Shown piece after piece: positions 23,666 through 34,977 of a stretch of 64,000 nucleotides of DNA (position 1 is the stretch's first letter; every line of letters begins with the position of its first letter). The position numbers were made by a program, and so were the translations under genes. Source of the DNA: Paraspadella gotoi (Eukaryota; Chaetognatha); assembly GCA_051294375.1 (NCBI GenBank), contig CM119263.1, positions 18,872,628-18,936,627 of the forward strand, in the 5' to 3' direction. Under the pieces are notes generated by a model, which was given only the letters and a program-made list of their open reading frames with translations, was not told the origin of the DNA and did no database searches.

Positions 23666-25460
23666 TAAGATTTGAACCCTTCCTTTCTTCGCTTGTTGTT
23701 GCCCATGGTGAAATGGCGCGTTTCCGGTGGACCTCTGTGTCACGAGTCTAAGAGCCGAAATAATCTCGATCCGACAAGCGGGATGTTTGGATGAGAGAAA
23801 TAGACATTTGTTTGGGTCGTTTTTTTTGGGGGGGGGTGGGGGAGGACCGTGGGGCAAATAAGGATGTGTGGATAATTTCGTGCCATACTAAGTTTGAAAA
23901 GTAAGTCCGAAGGCAAAAGAAAAATAAAAATCAATCATAAATATTTTTTCTGGATTACCTAATTTGTCTTTTACTCGGATACAAAAATGACTTCTCTCGT
24001 TCAGTTGGGACTAAGGATCCCCAAACCAGGTCAACTTCTGTAGCCGGGAGCATCTGACTTCATTTCCACGTCTATATCTTGGCTTCATCTCTCCCACTCT
24101 CCCCGGTCCCATATCCCGCTAATTCTCTTCCTCCCTTTTTTTCTGCTTCGCCGACCTGATTAGACTTTCGAAAATCTTCGACGACTAATCAACGCGAAAA
24201 CGGAAATCCGAATGTAGGGCGAGCCAATCGCCTTTGCGTTCGCCGTCGCCTTCGCCGTTGTCAATCGTCGTCGCCAATCGTCATCGCCCTCGCAGCTGCG
24301 TGGATTCGTCGTCGCCGCCTCGGGTCTTGTCACTCCTTTTATATTCTTTAGCAGGTTCACTTCAGGGTGACGATAGATTATAAATAACATGACAGGAGTA
24401 TAAATTCTACATTCTACGGAACGTCTTCACGCTGTGACAAATCCGGAAGTTGATATCGTAGTCGTACAGGCAAAAGAAAAACAAATCGACGAAGTCAAAA
24501 TCATTAACACGGATATTCCCTAATTTTTTTTTTTTTGGTAGGCTCCAAAAAATATTTAAATGACGTTCGCATTAAATGTGTATCTCTGACAGCCATCGGT
24601 CAGATAACCACATAAAAGAATTATCATTACCAATTCATAGACAATCTCAGTCAATTTAATTACTCATAAGAGAAATAAAGCTGCTAATAGAGGATTTAAA
24701 GGAAACAAAGAGTAAAAAAAATGACAGACGAGAGAGACAAAAACTATAATACGGATGAGAGCTACGAAAGAGCCGCCATCTAACGGCCAAAGAAGAAAGA
24801 AAGAAAAAAGTGCAAAAAAAAAAAAGAAAGAAGAATGTGCTATTAGTCTTGCTCATTGCTCAATGCTCTTGCTCAATGCTTATTTATCGTTTGAACTGTC
24901 AAATTGTTTTTCTTATTTCAGAAAAAAAAGAAGAAAGAAAGAACAATGCGGTGGAGCAGCTGAGGTAGACCCACGACCACCGTCGTTTCCTGTTTAATTG
25001 CGTTGTTGTTGTTGTTGTTTTTTTAATTCCAGTTATAAATCGAGCGGCGGTCGTTTGAGCGCTCCTTATCGTCACTTCCGGTTTCCGCGCCACTAACTCA
25101 ATCGTCCGTTAAGATTCTGCCCGATTTGCCCGATAAAAAAAATCGATCGTTCACGTTTTAAACAGAGCGGAAGTCGGCGGATGACAACATTTTTATGTTA
25201 ATTTTTTCCAATTTTTTCGAATTAATTTTGAATAATTTTTTCCCCTAAATGCTGGGGTTGTTCTTAAGGTAATAAATAAATAGTATTAGTATTAGTATAA
25301 TATAGTATTAGCTTACTACGTATATTATGAAAATTTCAAAATTACTTGTTTCACTGTTTTAAGTTATAGATTTTAGATTAATTAAAATTATCTATTACAA
25401 ATTCTATATTTTATTCTAAATTTCTTTAAAGGAGAAATTTTTTTTTAAACCACGAATTTA
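23666..25460. other. Spacer without recognised gene
   Basis: Includes a G run (23829-23842), a TCGCC/CGTC-rich degenerate stretch at 24225-24330 and AT-rich DNA from 25170. No frame has recognisable domain content. Confidence 0.5.
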
Positions 25461-25656
25461 TTTAACATGAAAAAGAACAGGTTTCGGCTTCAATGTACTC
25501 CTTCATCAGCGCAAAATAAATTTCAATATATTATATTATTAATGCACCCTATTATTATATTATTATTATTATACTATTCCATGCGTGTAAAACTAATATC
25601 AAGACATGTATTAATAGTGATAAAACATAAAAAAACTGTTTTATCTCTCTCACTTA

Positions 25657-25880
25657 AAATTCCTCGTAGTAAAACTAGTAGGAAGCTGTCTGCTTCCGTT
25701 TTCGTCGCAGACGATCACGATGACGACGACAACGACGACGACGACGACAAAGACAGCGACGACCTCATCGATATTTCAGTCACTGCGCGTCAAAGGGAGA
25801 TTGGAAAAAAAAAAGAGCATCAAATTCAGCGGCCAAGATGCGTTTTGAGAAATGACAGATTCCATCCTGAGATGGCATAA
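25657..25880 (+). CDS. Weak candidate exon with Asp-rich run
   Basis: Within a plus frame that is open from 25467 to 25880, the last ~70 codons have mixed hydrophilic composition: an Asp/Asn run coded by GAC/GAT repeats, then KDSDDLIDISVTARQREIGK and a Cys/Arg end. The upstream half is coded by AT-rich DNA and is less convincing. It matches no family I know. The acidic run may simply be one of this region's many GAC arrays read in one frame. Confidence 0.18.
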
Positions 25881-26093
25881 AAATCAATGGTTCGGAAATA
25901 TGGCGTTCCCATTGAGACGGCACAAATTCGATGCCTTAGCCATCGGCCGGAAATGGCATTCTTTGACGTCCCTTAAGATCGAATAAGAAATTGGATGACC
26001 AAACGCATCGAGATATATGGCTCCTTCAAATCGGCAGAGAATCCAACGGTAATCGCGGCGACATTTCAAGCCCACGTCATCGGCGCCGTACCG

Positions 26094-26261
26094 TCACGGC
26101 GTCCACGGCGTCATGCTCCCGGTCAATGGCGCCGTCCAAGAGGACGTAACCACCGTCCCCTCGTCCTCGGCGTTATCGTCGTGCGCCCGATTCGCGTCAA
26201 TGTTTCTCCATCGGAGATGAGATGGATTCGCCTCCAGGTTGGCGTCGGAATGCGACGCCAT
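26094..26261 (-). CDS. Weak candidate small protein (55 aa) in a CpG-rich patch
   Basis: ATG at 26261 reads MASHSDANLEANPSHLRWRN and then an acidic, Thr/Trp-containing end, stopping at 26094. The composition is varied and hydrophilic and the surrounding 250 bp is CpG-rich, unlike its neighbours, so a small gene or first exon is possible. No homologue is recognised. The patch also contains degenerate GAGATGGAATG-like repeats, which argue for non-coding repetitive DNA. Confidence 0.2.
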   Translation of the reverse strand: MASHSDANLEANPSHLRWRNIDANRAHDDNAEDEGTVVTSSWTAPLTGSMTPWTP

Positions 26262-26569
26262 TGAGGGAATGGCCTAACATCCAGCGGATGGAATGCAATT
26301 GCAATGATATGCGCCATTGAGATGGAATGCTATCGAGATGGAATGACATTCGGAAATCTAGGAGGAATCGGCAATTCCGTAATATGTGAGTCGTCTTCTT
26401 TTTTTTTTTTAATTATTTTGTGGGATACTAAAAAGAAAAGTATAGAGTCAGTGAATCCGCTTTTGACTTATATATTACTAGTATCATTTTTCCACCGAGT
26501 CTGCGATTAAACTTTAAATTTTCCTCGTGAAAATTGAACCTTCTTGGACTTCTTAAACACAAAAGAGAC

Positions 26570-26617
26570 CAACACTGACCACTGACCACTGACCACTGAC
26601 CACAGTGAACAGTTTCC
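26570..26617. repeat. ACTGACC heptamer array
   Basis: Four to five tandem ACTGACC units ending in ACAGTGAACAG. Confidence 0.9.
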
Positions 26618-26747
26618 CTTCTCGTTTCACTCCTCCAACTTATCAAAAGAATGTGTCGCGTTTCCTAACTCATCTTCTATTCCATGAGAGGTTACGAGAA
26701 AGAAGCGTCCCGTCACCTTCGCGACTCACTTTACGAAGAAGGTAGCG

Positions 26748-26977
26748 TTACTCCGTCACTCCTCTAACTTTCGTAACTCCATCACTCTCGTCACTCCCTT
26801 CACTGTCATCACTCCGTCACTCTTGCCACTCCCTTCACTTTCGTCACTCCGTCATTCCGTCACTCCCTTCCCTTTCGTCACTCCGTCACTCTCAGTATTC
26901 CCTTCACGTTCCTCACTTCATCACTCTGTCACTCTCGTCACTCCCTTCACTTTCGTCACTCCGTCACACACGTCACT
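26748..26977. repeat. Degenerate TCACTCC minisatellite
   Basis: Irregular tandem array of short units such as TTCGTCACTCCGTCACTC and CTTCACTTTCGTCACTC, with higher-order units near 40 bp. The Thr/Ser/Pro-rich plus frame through it is incidental. Confidence 0.85.
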
Positions 26978-27073
26978 CCAATCTTCTCGCATCGAAACGC
27001 AGGTCCGCGTCCTCGTTCTGCCATCAGTCTCCAGTCGATGATGTTATCAATCGCCGGCCAGGATTTAATGAGC

Positions 27074-27076
<3 letters not shown>

Positions 27077-27139
<63 letters not shown>
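27077..27139. repeat. (GA)n tract
   Basis: Uninterrupted GA run of about 63 bp. Confidence 0.97.
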
Positions 27140-27142
<3 letters not shown>

Positions 27143-27725
27143 TAGCTCATTATCGCGGCTGTGACGTAATAGGTATGTATGCGGAAAAGAGGAAAGAAAA
27201 TGGGAACATGAAAAAAGGAATTAGAACAGAAGCGGAAGGAATGAAGAGAATTGAGAGAGAAAAAAAAGGAATGAAGAAAAAAAAGAATTAGGAGAAAGTG
27301 ACAAAGAGGGAAAGAAGGAAGAGAGAAAGGAAAAATAAAATGACAAATAATCGAAGAAAAAAAGTAAGAAAAGGAAAAGGGGCAAAGAAAAAAAATGAGG
27401 AAGGAAGAAAGATAAGCCGAATAAGCCGAGACGACTGCGTTGAAAGCACGCCTCAAAAAAATTGAATAAAAAAAAATAAACCAAAAAAAAAAATCAAGTT
27501 TCCTCCCGTCGTCTCTCTTTCGCTTTTTCAATTTTACCTCCGATTTATCTACCTTCCGTTCTCGCGTGACGAGCGCCTGTTTTGCCTAGAAAAAAAAAAT
27601 TAAGAAGGAAAAGAAAGGAACCGGGTTTTCGCTCTCCTTTTCCAACGGAGGAAGAGCTCAGCGGGGAGGAGCGTTGGAGGAAAGCGCTCGGGAGAGAGAA
27701 GAAAGAAAAACGCTGATGGGAAACG
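27140..27725. other. Purine-rich spacer
   Basis: GGAAGAAAAA-type low-complexity DNA. The 191-codon antisense Phe/Ser/Leu frame is a composition shadow. Confidence 0.5.
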
Positions 27726-27862
27726 CTTGAGTGTGAAGTTATTCGGAGGAGAGCGCTCGGTGGAGGATAGCTGTGGAAAAAAGCTTGAGTGTGAAGTTAT
27801 TCGGAGGAGAGCGCTCGGTGAAGGAAAGCTGTGGAAAAAAGCTTGAGTGTGAAGTTGTTAGG
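27726..27862. repeat. 58-bp tandem repeat
   Basis: CTTGAGTGTGAAGTT recurs at 27726, 27784 and 27842, an exact 58-bp period. Full units share TTCGGAGGAGAGCGCTCGGT and AGCTGTGGAAAAAAG. The third unit is truncated, and a related GCGCTCGG element lies just upstream at about 27685. Confidence 0.93.
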
Positions 27863-28420
27863 AGTAAATATGCTTGTATTCGAAATAGAAATTCATTAAA
27901 GCCGGAAGTTGTTTGGAGGAAAGAGGGTGGGGGAATATTCTAGAAAGTGAATTGCAATGAAAGTGATCGATTGTATAAAATATAACAGAGAAGATACTTT
28001 ACTTAAATGGTGAGCTAGAGTTTGAAAGAACTAGGACAATACATACAAAATAAGCGCTTTCTTCTTTTTCCTCAAAACGCAATTGGAAAAAAAAAGCGTG
28101 GAGAAAGCAGCACTCGGGAGTGAAGGAGGGGGAAACGCTGAGGCGGGAAGCTTGAGAAATCCGTCCTTGAATGAGCTCGAGGTCTTTCGGCCCAGAGAAA
28201 AAGAAAATTTAAATTCTAGATCCTGACCAGGAAACAAATGTAAACTTCTTTCGTTTCGGAAAAAAGGGTTATTTTAACCGGAATCTCGAGGTTCTAGACT
28301 CTAAGAGAAAGGGTAACGGTTTTTTCTTCAAAAAAAAAAAAGATTTCCCGCAAGCCGTTGGCACGGTCCGCGGTGCCATAAAAGGGCCTTGGATGACATT
28401 GAAATGGGCCGCGAAAATCG
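27863..28420. other. Spacer without recognised gene
   Basis: Unique DNA with short purine runs. The minus frame at 28031-28237 is not recognisable. Confidence 0.45.
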
Positions 28421-28424
28421 ATGC

Positions 28425-28506
28425 CACGTCGACGTCGTCGTCTTTGTCGTCGTTTTAGTCACAATCGTCGTCGTTGTCGTTGTCGTCGTCTTAGTCGATG
28501 TCGTCT
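28425..28506. repeat. Degenerate (GTC)n trinucleotide array
   Basis: GTCGTC units with TTA/ACA interruptions. Depending on frame it reads as Val- or Thr-rich. Confidence 0.8.
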
Positions 28507-28579
28507 GTTCGATTTTTCTCTTCGAGAGATTTCGCCACAGAGTGAGCAAGAAATTTCTTCTCATTAGAGATGAATGACT

Positions 28580-29091
28580 TACAAAAAAGATTTTTCACGA
28601 TGACAAATCGAAAGTATTTACCATTTGTGTATTCTTAATTTTACGGGTTTGTTTCATACCGATGGAATTTAACTTCGACTGTGAGAAGCTTCGTAAGCTT
28701 CGACTGGAAATGAAATTAGGATCAAACGAATAGGCTAAAATCAACAATTAGAATTTACATCACGGATTCACAAGCTATTTTAATGATGAAAAAAGTAAAA
28801 GTAAAAATAAAGTGAATTAAAAAAAATAGAGATTATAAAAAGGAAAAACGGTAGGTAATCGTTAAACTCTGAACGATTCTAAATAAAATAAGGGAAAAAT
28901 AGGAAAAAAATAAAAGATGTATACGCAAGAGCCTTTGCAAATAATTAAAAAGAAAGTAAACAAAACGACAACACACTAAGGAAAGAGAGAGAAAAAAAGA
29001 AAAGAAAAAAAAACACATTCGAGAGCAGTCAACGCTCTCGTGCGCCATTTTTGCGCAAAACGAGACAACCTGGTCCGTGGAATGAGAAGAG

Positions 29092-29094
<3 letters not shown>
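28580..29094. other. AT/purine-rich spacer
   Basis: No recognisable gene. It contains the imperfect AGCTTCG...AAGCTTCGA direct pair near 28686-28705 and A/G-rich runs. Confidence 0.45.

Positions 29095-29169
<75 letters not shown>
29095..29169. repeat. (GA)n tract
   Basis: Uninterrupted GA run of about 75 bp. Confidence 0.97.
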
Positions 29170-29171
<2 letters not shown>

Positions 29172-30120
29172 AGTCAGACTAAACAGGGGATCATCGACAT
29201 ATTATCGTGCCGTTATTAGCTTCCATGACGTAATTAATCAAAAAAACGGGTCCAGAAAACGGAAACGAGCCTTAGACCCCGATCCCTTGCTCCCACTTTG
29301 TCCACAATCCCTCAAGAATAAACCCCTCATCGCCACAATCCTTTATCCTAACTCAACACTACTTTTATCAACTGGTTGTTTCCTCATTTATCTCTCGTTT
29401 TCGGTTCCTTAGTCGATATCATCATAAACACAAAAAAACAAACCATACTTTGATCCCCTCTTGATAACCCTGAACCAAACAGAGAGAGAGGAGAGAGAGA
29501 AAGAGAGAGGAAAGAGAGAGAATCTCGCCCAACTAATTTAGCAACGAGATAGTAACAATTTATTACCAAATTCTGAATTTATCAATATAAAATATGTAAT
29601 ATATAAAATATAAATAAATAAATATATAAAATATATAAAATTTTTAATTTATCAATAAATTATCAACAATTTGTCAACATATTATTCATCCCTATTTTCT
29701 AAAGTAACAAGATCATCCTGCAGAAATAAGGGCGCTCCGCTTCGCAAAAAGCGCAAAAGCTGCAAGGAATCCTTTTTAAGTAAATAAGTAAATAATATAA
29801 GTCTAAGATTCTACGACTCTCTCTGTCTCTCGACACGACTTTTTGAGAGTCTTTCGCCATCTTCTCCCATTTCCAACCTGTTCCACGTCTTTTCCAACCG
29901 TTTTCTTTCATTTCCGATCATTATGTCTTCCATCTCCGACCATTTTCATCCGTCCTTCGCCATTCCCGATCCGTACCTCCCCCCCCACCTTCCCTCTGAT
30001 ATCTCGTCCTTCTCTCTCTTTCCATCCGCCTAATAATAATATGGTCTTTTGATCGGGAGAGACCAAGCACCCATGAAGTGTTCCTTTCATGATGCTTCTC
30101 CATCGTTGTCGGCGCAGGCG
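29170..30120. other. Spacer without recognised gene
   Basis: Contains a short GA cluster (29482-29521), an AT-rich stretch (29575-29700) and pyrimidine-rich DNA. Nothing coding is identifiable. Confidence 0.45.
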
Positions 30121-30156
30121 GCGTAGTCGGCGGCCTAGTCGGTAGCGGCGTCGAAG

Positions 30157-30534
30157 ATGCGTAGCGCGGCGCATAGGGTTGGCGTCGTCATGCGTCGAGG
30201 AATGCGTCTTCGGCCAGCCAACGGCGGGGCGGCGGCGGCGGCGGCAGAAGCGGTGGTGTCTGCGGCGGCGTGGTACCAGCCCGCGTCTCGCGTACGAATG
30301 TCGGGCCAAGGAAATCAGACCGTGGCTGACGAGAGAGAGAGAGGGGGGGATACAACGACAGTGACGACGACGACGACGACAACGTCGACGACGAAGACCA
30401 GTTGGACTGCAATATGGCTTTTCGATGAGGAAAAGAAGGGAAAGCGTCCAATCAAGAAAAACTGCCTCTCTTACGAGCGAGGGGGCTTGGAGGGAAGTCA
30501 GGAGTACGAGAAACGCGGGGGTGATGGTGGTTAA
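30157..30534 (+). CDS. Weak candidate ORF (125 aa) in CpG-rich DNA
   Basis: The ATG at 30157 opens a frame with an Ala-rich stretch coded by a GGC/GCG array, then AWYQPASRVRMSGQGNQTVA, a Thr run coded by ACG repeats, and a basic/Gly-rich end. The DNA is CpG-rich from 30110 to 30320. Overlapping frames on both strands are also open, because GC-rich triplet repeats avoid stops, so coding status is uncertain and the ORF matches no family I recognise. Confidence 0.2.
   Translation: MRSAAHRVGVVMRRGMRLRPANGGAAAAAAEAVVSAAAWYQPASRVRMSGQGNQTVADERERGGDTTTVTTTTTTTSTTKTSWTAIWLFDEEKKGKRPIKKNCLSYERGGLEGSQEYEKRGGDGG
30355..30400. repeat. (ACG)n trinucleotide array
   Basis: ACGACGACG run with AAC/TCG interruptions, inside the preceding frame. 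Confidence 0.85.
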
Positions 30535-30779
30535 CGGGTGATTGGGTGGGGTAGTATTCTGATGAGATTTCTGGTTACTAGTAGTATTCTTTGATAACTA
30601 AAGAACTCTGACATAAATTTTTTAAAAAGACTTTAGATTTCCACACGTTAACTTCTGCTTATTTTTCTAAAACAATATTGTAGTGATATTTTGTTGGCGG
30701 GACAACATTTTTGGTCTTCTTTATATAATTACGTAGATATACAATTTTTTGGAACTTGACGATTAAATCTTGGAGCACA

Positions 30780-30781
<2 letters not shown>

Positions 30782-30874
<93 letters not shown>
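30782..30874. repeat. (CT)n tract
   Basis: Uninterrupted CT run of about 93 bp. Confidence 0.98.
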
Positions 30875-30877
<3 letters not shown>

Positions 30878-32157
30878 TTTCTTCCTCTCCCCACGTTTTT
30901 CTTCAAAGCTTTCTTCGAGATGGATGGAGTTTTGATGCCGAGAGGAATGGCTTTTCATTCCGCCAGACTGTGTTTTCTTCATTCCTCCCCCAACCTTTTT
31001 CTCTCTCTCTCTCTCAGTCTCTCTCTCTCCTTTTCTTCCCTTTTTTTCCTCGTTCCTCTCCTTTTCTCTTCTTCCTCGTCTTCGTTTCGGTTCGAGAATC
31101 ATGAGGAGGAAGGCGTGGTTTGAAAAAAAAAGAAAGAAAAAGAATACGAAAAAAACAAGAAAGACAACCCTTTGAGGTGTATCATTATTATATTTCTTTT
31201 TTTTTTCTCTCTTTTCTTTTTTCGAGTTTGTTCGACGGACGTATGAGTCTGACGGAATAAACGTGGAAGGTGGGTATTGGTAAGGAGGTGGGAGGAAACT
31301 TCGCTGCAGACGAGGGCGAGGAAAGGAAGAGGCCAGGGAGAAATTGGAAAAGGGGAGGGAAAAGGTTAGAAAATAAATATTTTCCCGCGGGTCAGATTTC
31401 TGTTTTTATGACCAAAGAGTTGAACCGTTTTTTTAAGGTTTCGAGTTTTTATTTTATTTTTTTCCTTTTTTGTTCTTTTTTTTTTATCGCCGTCGTGACT
31501 TTGAAAGAGATGGCATCTAAACTGTTTTAAGTGGCAGTAGCATCAAAATAACTATTATGCATGGTAGACTGTCAGGAGTGGTACCATAAAAGTGTTTCAC
31601 AGTTATGGCCCTAAAAATATTAATTGTCCTGGTTACAATAATCATCATAACGTGAAAAAGAGACTTCGCTAGCTTTTGTCAAATGACAATCGTATTTGAC
31701 AATCCCGTTTCAAAGGGAAAGAAAAAATCGGCAAAAAATATATTAAAAAAAGCAACAAAATGACAGCGAATAAAAAACATCTCGATAAAACTTTCGCGAA
31801 TGGCATAATGGCAAACGCATAATGGCAAACGCAAAACAATTTCTATAATTGGACGAAATAAAAGAAAGCGAAAAATTTCGGGCCCAGGAAAAAAAATAAT
31901 AAGAAAAGAAAAACAAATAGAGAAAAACATGAAGAGGAACAACGTCGACTTGAAAAGAGAAACGAGAAATAAAAAGAAAAAAAAAGAAAAAATGAAGAGA
32001 GACATGAAAGGGTTTCCGGAGAAAAATGAAGGGGAAAAAATGAAAGAAAATGAAAAGAAAAATGAAAAGGGTGGGGCGAGGAAAAGAGAAGTAACGATTC
32101 AAGGTTGATGAGAGAGGAAAAGAGAGAGAGAGAGACAAAAAAGCAATGGCCCGGGAA
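30875..32157. other. Spacer without recognised gene
   Basis: CT-rich patch at 31000-31035, T-rich DNA, and a short GGCATAATGGCAAACG tandem at 31801-31834. No supported gene. Confidence 0.45.
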
Positions 32158-32166
32158 AACAGGAGG

Positions 32167-32167
<1 letters not shown>

Positions 32168-32209
<42 letters not shown>

Positions 32210-32214
32210 TGTGT
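32168..32214. repeat. (GA)n(GT)n tract
   Basis: GA run ending in GTGTGTGTG. Confidence 0.95.
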
Positions 32215-32930
32215 GAATTATACCTCAAGAGGTTTGTTTCTTTGTCCTTAAAATTGTTCCCACTCTGTTCTTACTTCTCACCAGTGAGGAGGCCCTGGTG
32301 CGCCTACTGGGCTGTTGCAAGGGGACATTGAAATCTATCAAAAGAAAAAGGTTGCCTTTGTCGTTATCGCCTTTGTCGTCCTCGTAAATATAAAAAAATT
32401 TCGCTCCGACTTTTGCAGATTTAAATTGTTAAAAAAAACCAGTGTAATTCATTGATATGAGGTTTTTTTTTTAATTTCCGACTTTGTTACAACAGCTACG
32501 AGGACTTCAAAACAAAAATAAAAACTTCTTTGCAATAAATTAAGCCAGTGCCACTCCCACCTCAATCTATATTTATATGACGCAGCAGTCACGATATTTT
32601 CAAATCATTTTGGCGCAATGCTAGATTTACGATTCAAAGGCTGAAAAGAGAATCGATGTTAACTATCCGATATATATAACTTGTACAAAACAAAATGAAA
32701 AATAACTAAAATAAAATGCCAAAATAATCTTATCTTCATCTAGAATGATATTGACGTTTTTGCTGCAAGTATTAAGTATTAGGTATTACGTATTACGTAT
32801 TAACGCACATCTCCTTCGCCAGTTTTTCTTTGGAAGAAACCAAGAGATAAAAACAAGAAGGGAGCAGTTTTTTTCTTTTACATTTCTTCCATTTTTTCCC
32901 CAGTTTTCTTTCTCTATGATTTTCTTTCTC
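32215..32930. other. AT-rich spacer
   Basis: No gene seen. GTATTA(C/A/G) short units repeat at 32768-32804. Confidence 0.45.
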
Positions 32931-32957
32931 CGTCGACGTCGTCGTCGTCGTCGTCTC
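32931..32957. repeat. (GTC)n trinucleotide array
   Basis: CGTCGACGTCGTCGTCG run just upstream of a CpG-rich stretch. Confidence 0.85.
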
Positions 32958-32991
32958 AGCGGAAAAAAAAATGAATGGCGTTCCTTGATTT

Positions 32992-33204
32992 ATGAAGGCC
33001 GAACCAAAAAACGAGGAAACGACGCCGCTTGATGGCACCGACGCCCCGCGGCGCCGCCGGAGCCCGGCCCGGCGTCGTCCTCGTCGACACGCGTGTCCGA
33101 CCCTGACGTCGGGCTGGACGGGAACCAGATTGTCGGGCGAGGAGAGTCGACAGGGGGGGAGAGATGGAGGATTCCTGGAGGACGAGCAGGGATCCTTCGG
33201 GTGA
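32992..33204 (+). CDS. Weak candidate exon, Arg-rich, ending at a splice-donor-like site
   Basis: The ATG at 32992 opens a 70-codon frame that begins MKAEPKNEETTPLDG, followed by a long Arg/Pro-rich stretch and an acidic LEDEQGSFG end. The stop overlaps GGGTGAGG, a plausible 5' splice site, so a spliced first exon is conceivable. The DNA is CpG-rich. A second, longer frame overlaps it (to 33425) and ends in a Val run coded by GTC repeats, so the evidence is thin. Confidence 0.2.
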   Translation: MKAEPKNEETTPLDGTDAPRRRRSPARRRPRRHACPTLTSGWTGTRLSGEESRQGGRDGGFLEDEQGSFG

Positions 33205-33639
33205 GGGCGATTAATGGCGACGAAGGACGTTTTTGGGTCTGGAAACTTCGTCATCATCGAGAAACCTTTCGAGTTGAAGTCGTCGTCGTTGTTGTTATTA
33301 TCGTTCTCGACGGAATCTTAAACTCGAGCGGGAAAATAGGACCAGAACGCGTTTTATTTGTATTAATGTTAATAACTGAGCTTTTTTTTATCGGTAATCA
33401 AAAATTTCCATTTCGACGCGGTTGAAACAGATGATTTTTTTAATTTATACTTACTTAGTAAAAATAAAGGTCGTTATTCACCATTTGACCAATATTTTGG
33501 GAACGAGAATCTCGTCGAGATATGGGTGAAACCGGTAAAAAAATATACTATCTATATCTAAATACGAGATAATCTTATCATTTCCTCTAACTTGAACGTA
33601 AAAAAAAAAAACGCTGATTGCCGATCATAACTCATTCAA

Positions 33640-34080
33640 GTTTTGAAGACGTTCGAAAGTAAACACGACACGCCTCGTCCCAACTACTATCCGGCTCCAG
33701 CTTCCGAAAAAATCTTCCGACGTCCGGGAACGAGAATCCTTTCGCACGTGCGCAAGAGGTGGGACTCGACGGCCCATATCACGTGACTATCGCGCCACGA
33801 CGCGTCACGTGACTCCTACGCCACGAAGCGTCACGTGGCGCCGCGCAAGGCTCACGAGTCGCGACGGGCTTCGGGAAGCGATAACGTTTTCGGCGGCGTA
33901 GGACTGGAGGAGGCGAGGAGACCGATGGTGAACCGCGCGAGGCGGGGTGAGGAAAAGTAGGTCGCGCGCGCCCGGTTTCCCGGTATCAAAGGTGCAGGGG
34001 GATAAATGGAGCGAACGACGTGCGGCGGCGCGCGCGCGCCATTCGAGGGGCGCATCGAGAGTTGGCGCGCGAGAGTGATA
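33640..34080. promoter_or_regulatory. CpG-rich patch, candidate promoter region
   Basis: CpG density is far higher than in the flanks, including a GGCGGCGCGCGCGCGCC core at about 34024-34040 and the E-box array at 33745-33837. No TATA box is clear. The flanking genes do not show which transcript it would serve: the Musashi-like gene ends at 35910 on the minus strand, pointing toward this patch. Confidence 0.35.
33745..33837. promoter_or_regulatory. Four CACGTG E-boxes, three on a 26-bp tandem repeat
   Basis: CACGTG occurs at 33745, 33780, 33806 and 33832. The last three sit in tandem units of exactly 26 bp, each opening with TCACGTG and containing CGCCACGA-like sequence. The element at 33804-33813 is the perfect palindrome GTCACGTGAC. 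In animals such sites bind bHLH-Zip factors (USF, Max/Myc, MITF/TFEB; GTCACGTGAC is the vertebrate CLEAR consensus). Binding here is inference. Confidence 0.6.
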
Positions 34081-34545
34081 AAAAAAAGGAGGGAGCTAGA
34101 TTTTTAATTCGAATATTCTTGAGCTGCTACTTTGAAGAATTCGTTAAGTTGTTAAGAGACGAGAATAGTATAATGTATATTATAACATGTAAATTGAAAA
34201 ATCTTGTTTACTGAGGAAAAATTTAAAAAAATTTATAAGTAAAAAATTTCCTCTTACCTATTCTTTAGCAAAAGAGAAAATTAACGTACTACAAAAGAAC
34301 ATTGTTAAAATAATTAAACTTTTTTAATTGTTTTTTCTTAAATTAATATTTATAAATAATTTTTCAAAAGACGCCAAAGCCCCAAAACTCAAAACTTCTG
34401 CATCCAATAAATAAATATATTTTTTATAACTGTACTGATTAACTGTATACAGTTGTAAAGTGACAGTCCGCTTGAGTCGCTCTGTATTTACCTAAATAGA
34501 AAGAAGTCGAAATGCAGAGACATATCCGAGCCGTTTGATGACAAA
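34081..34545. other. AT-rich spacer
   Basis: No gene or repeat recognised. Confidence 0.5.
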
Positions 34546-34567
34546 GAAGCCGTTTTTAAACGGCTTC
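34546..34567. other. 22-bp perfect palindrome
   Basis: GAAGCCGTTT, TT, AAACGGCTTC: a 10-bp perfect inverted repeat with a two-base centre. A second GAGCCGTTTGA half-site lies at 34528. Confidence 0.8.
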
Positions 34568-34777
34568 GACTTGGCCACTTGATCTCTCAAATACCTTTAC
34601 CCTCATTTTTAAGGCAAAGTCATTAACGTCTGATAGAATCGCTATTCGCCTTCAACCCCTTTTCAACCCGTGACCTCCATTCGTCGACGCCAAACCCAAA
34701 TCGCCTCCATTTTTCACAAATCACGACGGTTAGAAAGACCAGTCGCTTCGGCTTCAGTGCGATGGCGCAGCAGCAGT

Positions 34778-34977
34778 GAGAAGCGTTGTATTTCTTCATA
34801 TTTCACTTCACATTATTATATATTTCTATTATCCTTTTTTATCCTCTAATCACCTATATACTAAGCTACTGAAGAAGATGAAAGCATTGAGAAGCGTTGT
34901 ATTTCCTTATATCATATATATATATTATATATATATATTTATTATCCTTTATCCTCTTTCAGTTGCTTAGTATATAG
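34778..34977. repeat. Nested direct and inverted repeats
   Basis: GAGAAGCGTTGTATTTC is repeated directly at 34778 and 34889 (111 bp apart). CTATATACTAAGCTACTGAA (34854-34873) is an inverted repeat, with one mismatch, of 34958-34977. An (AT)n stretch lies in the loop. The arrangement suggests a small hairpin-type element or a partial duplication. Confidence 0.7.
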
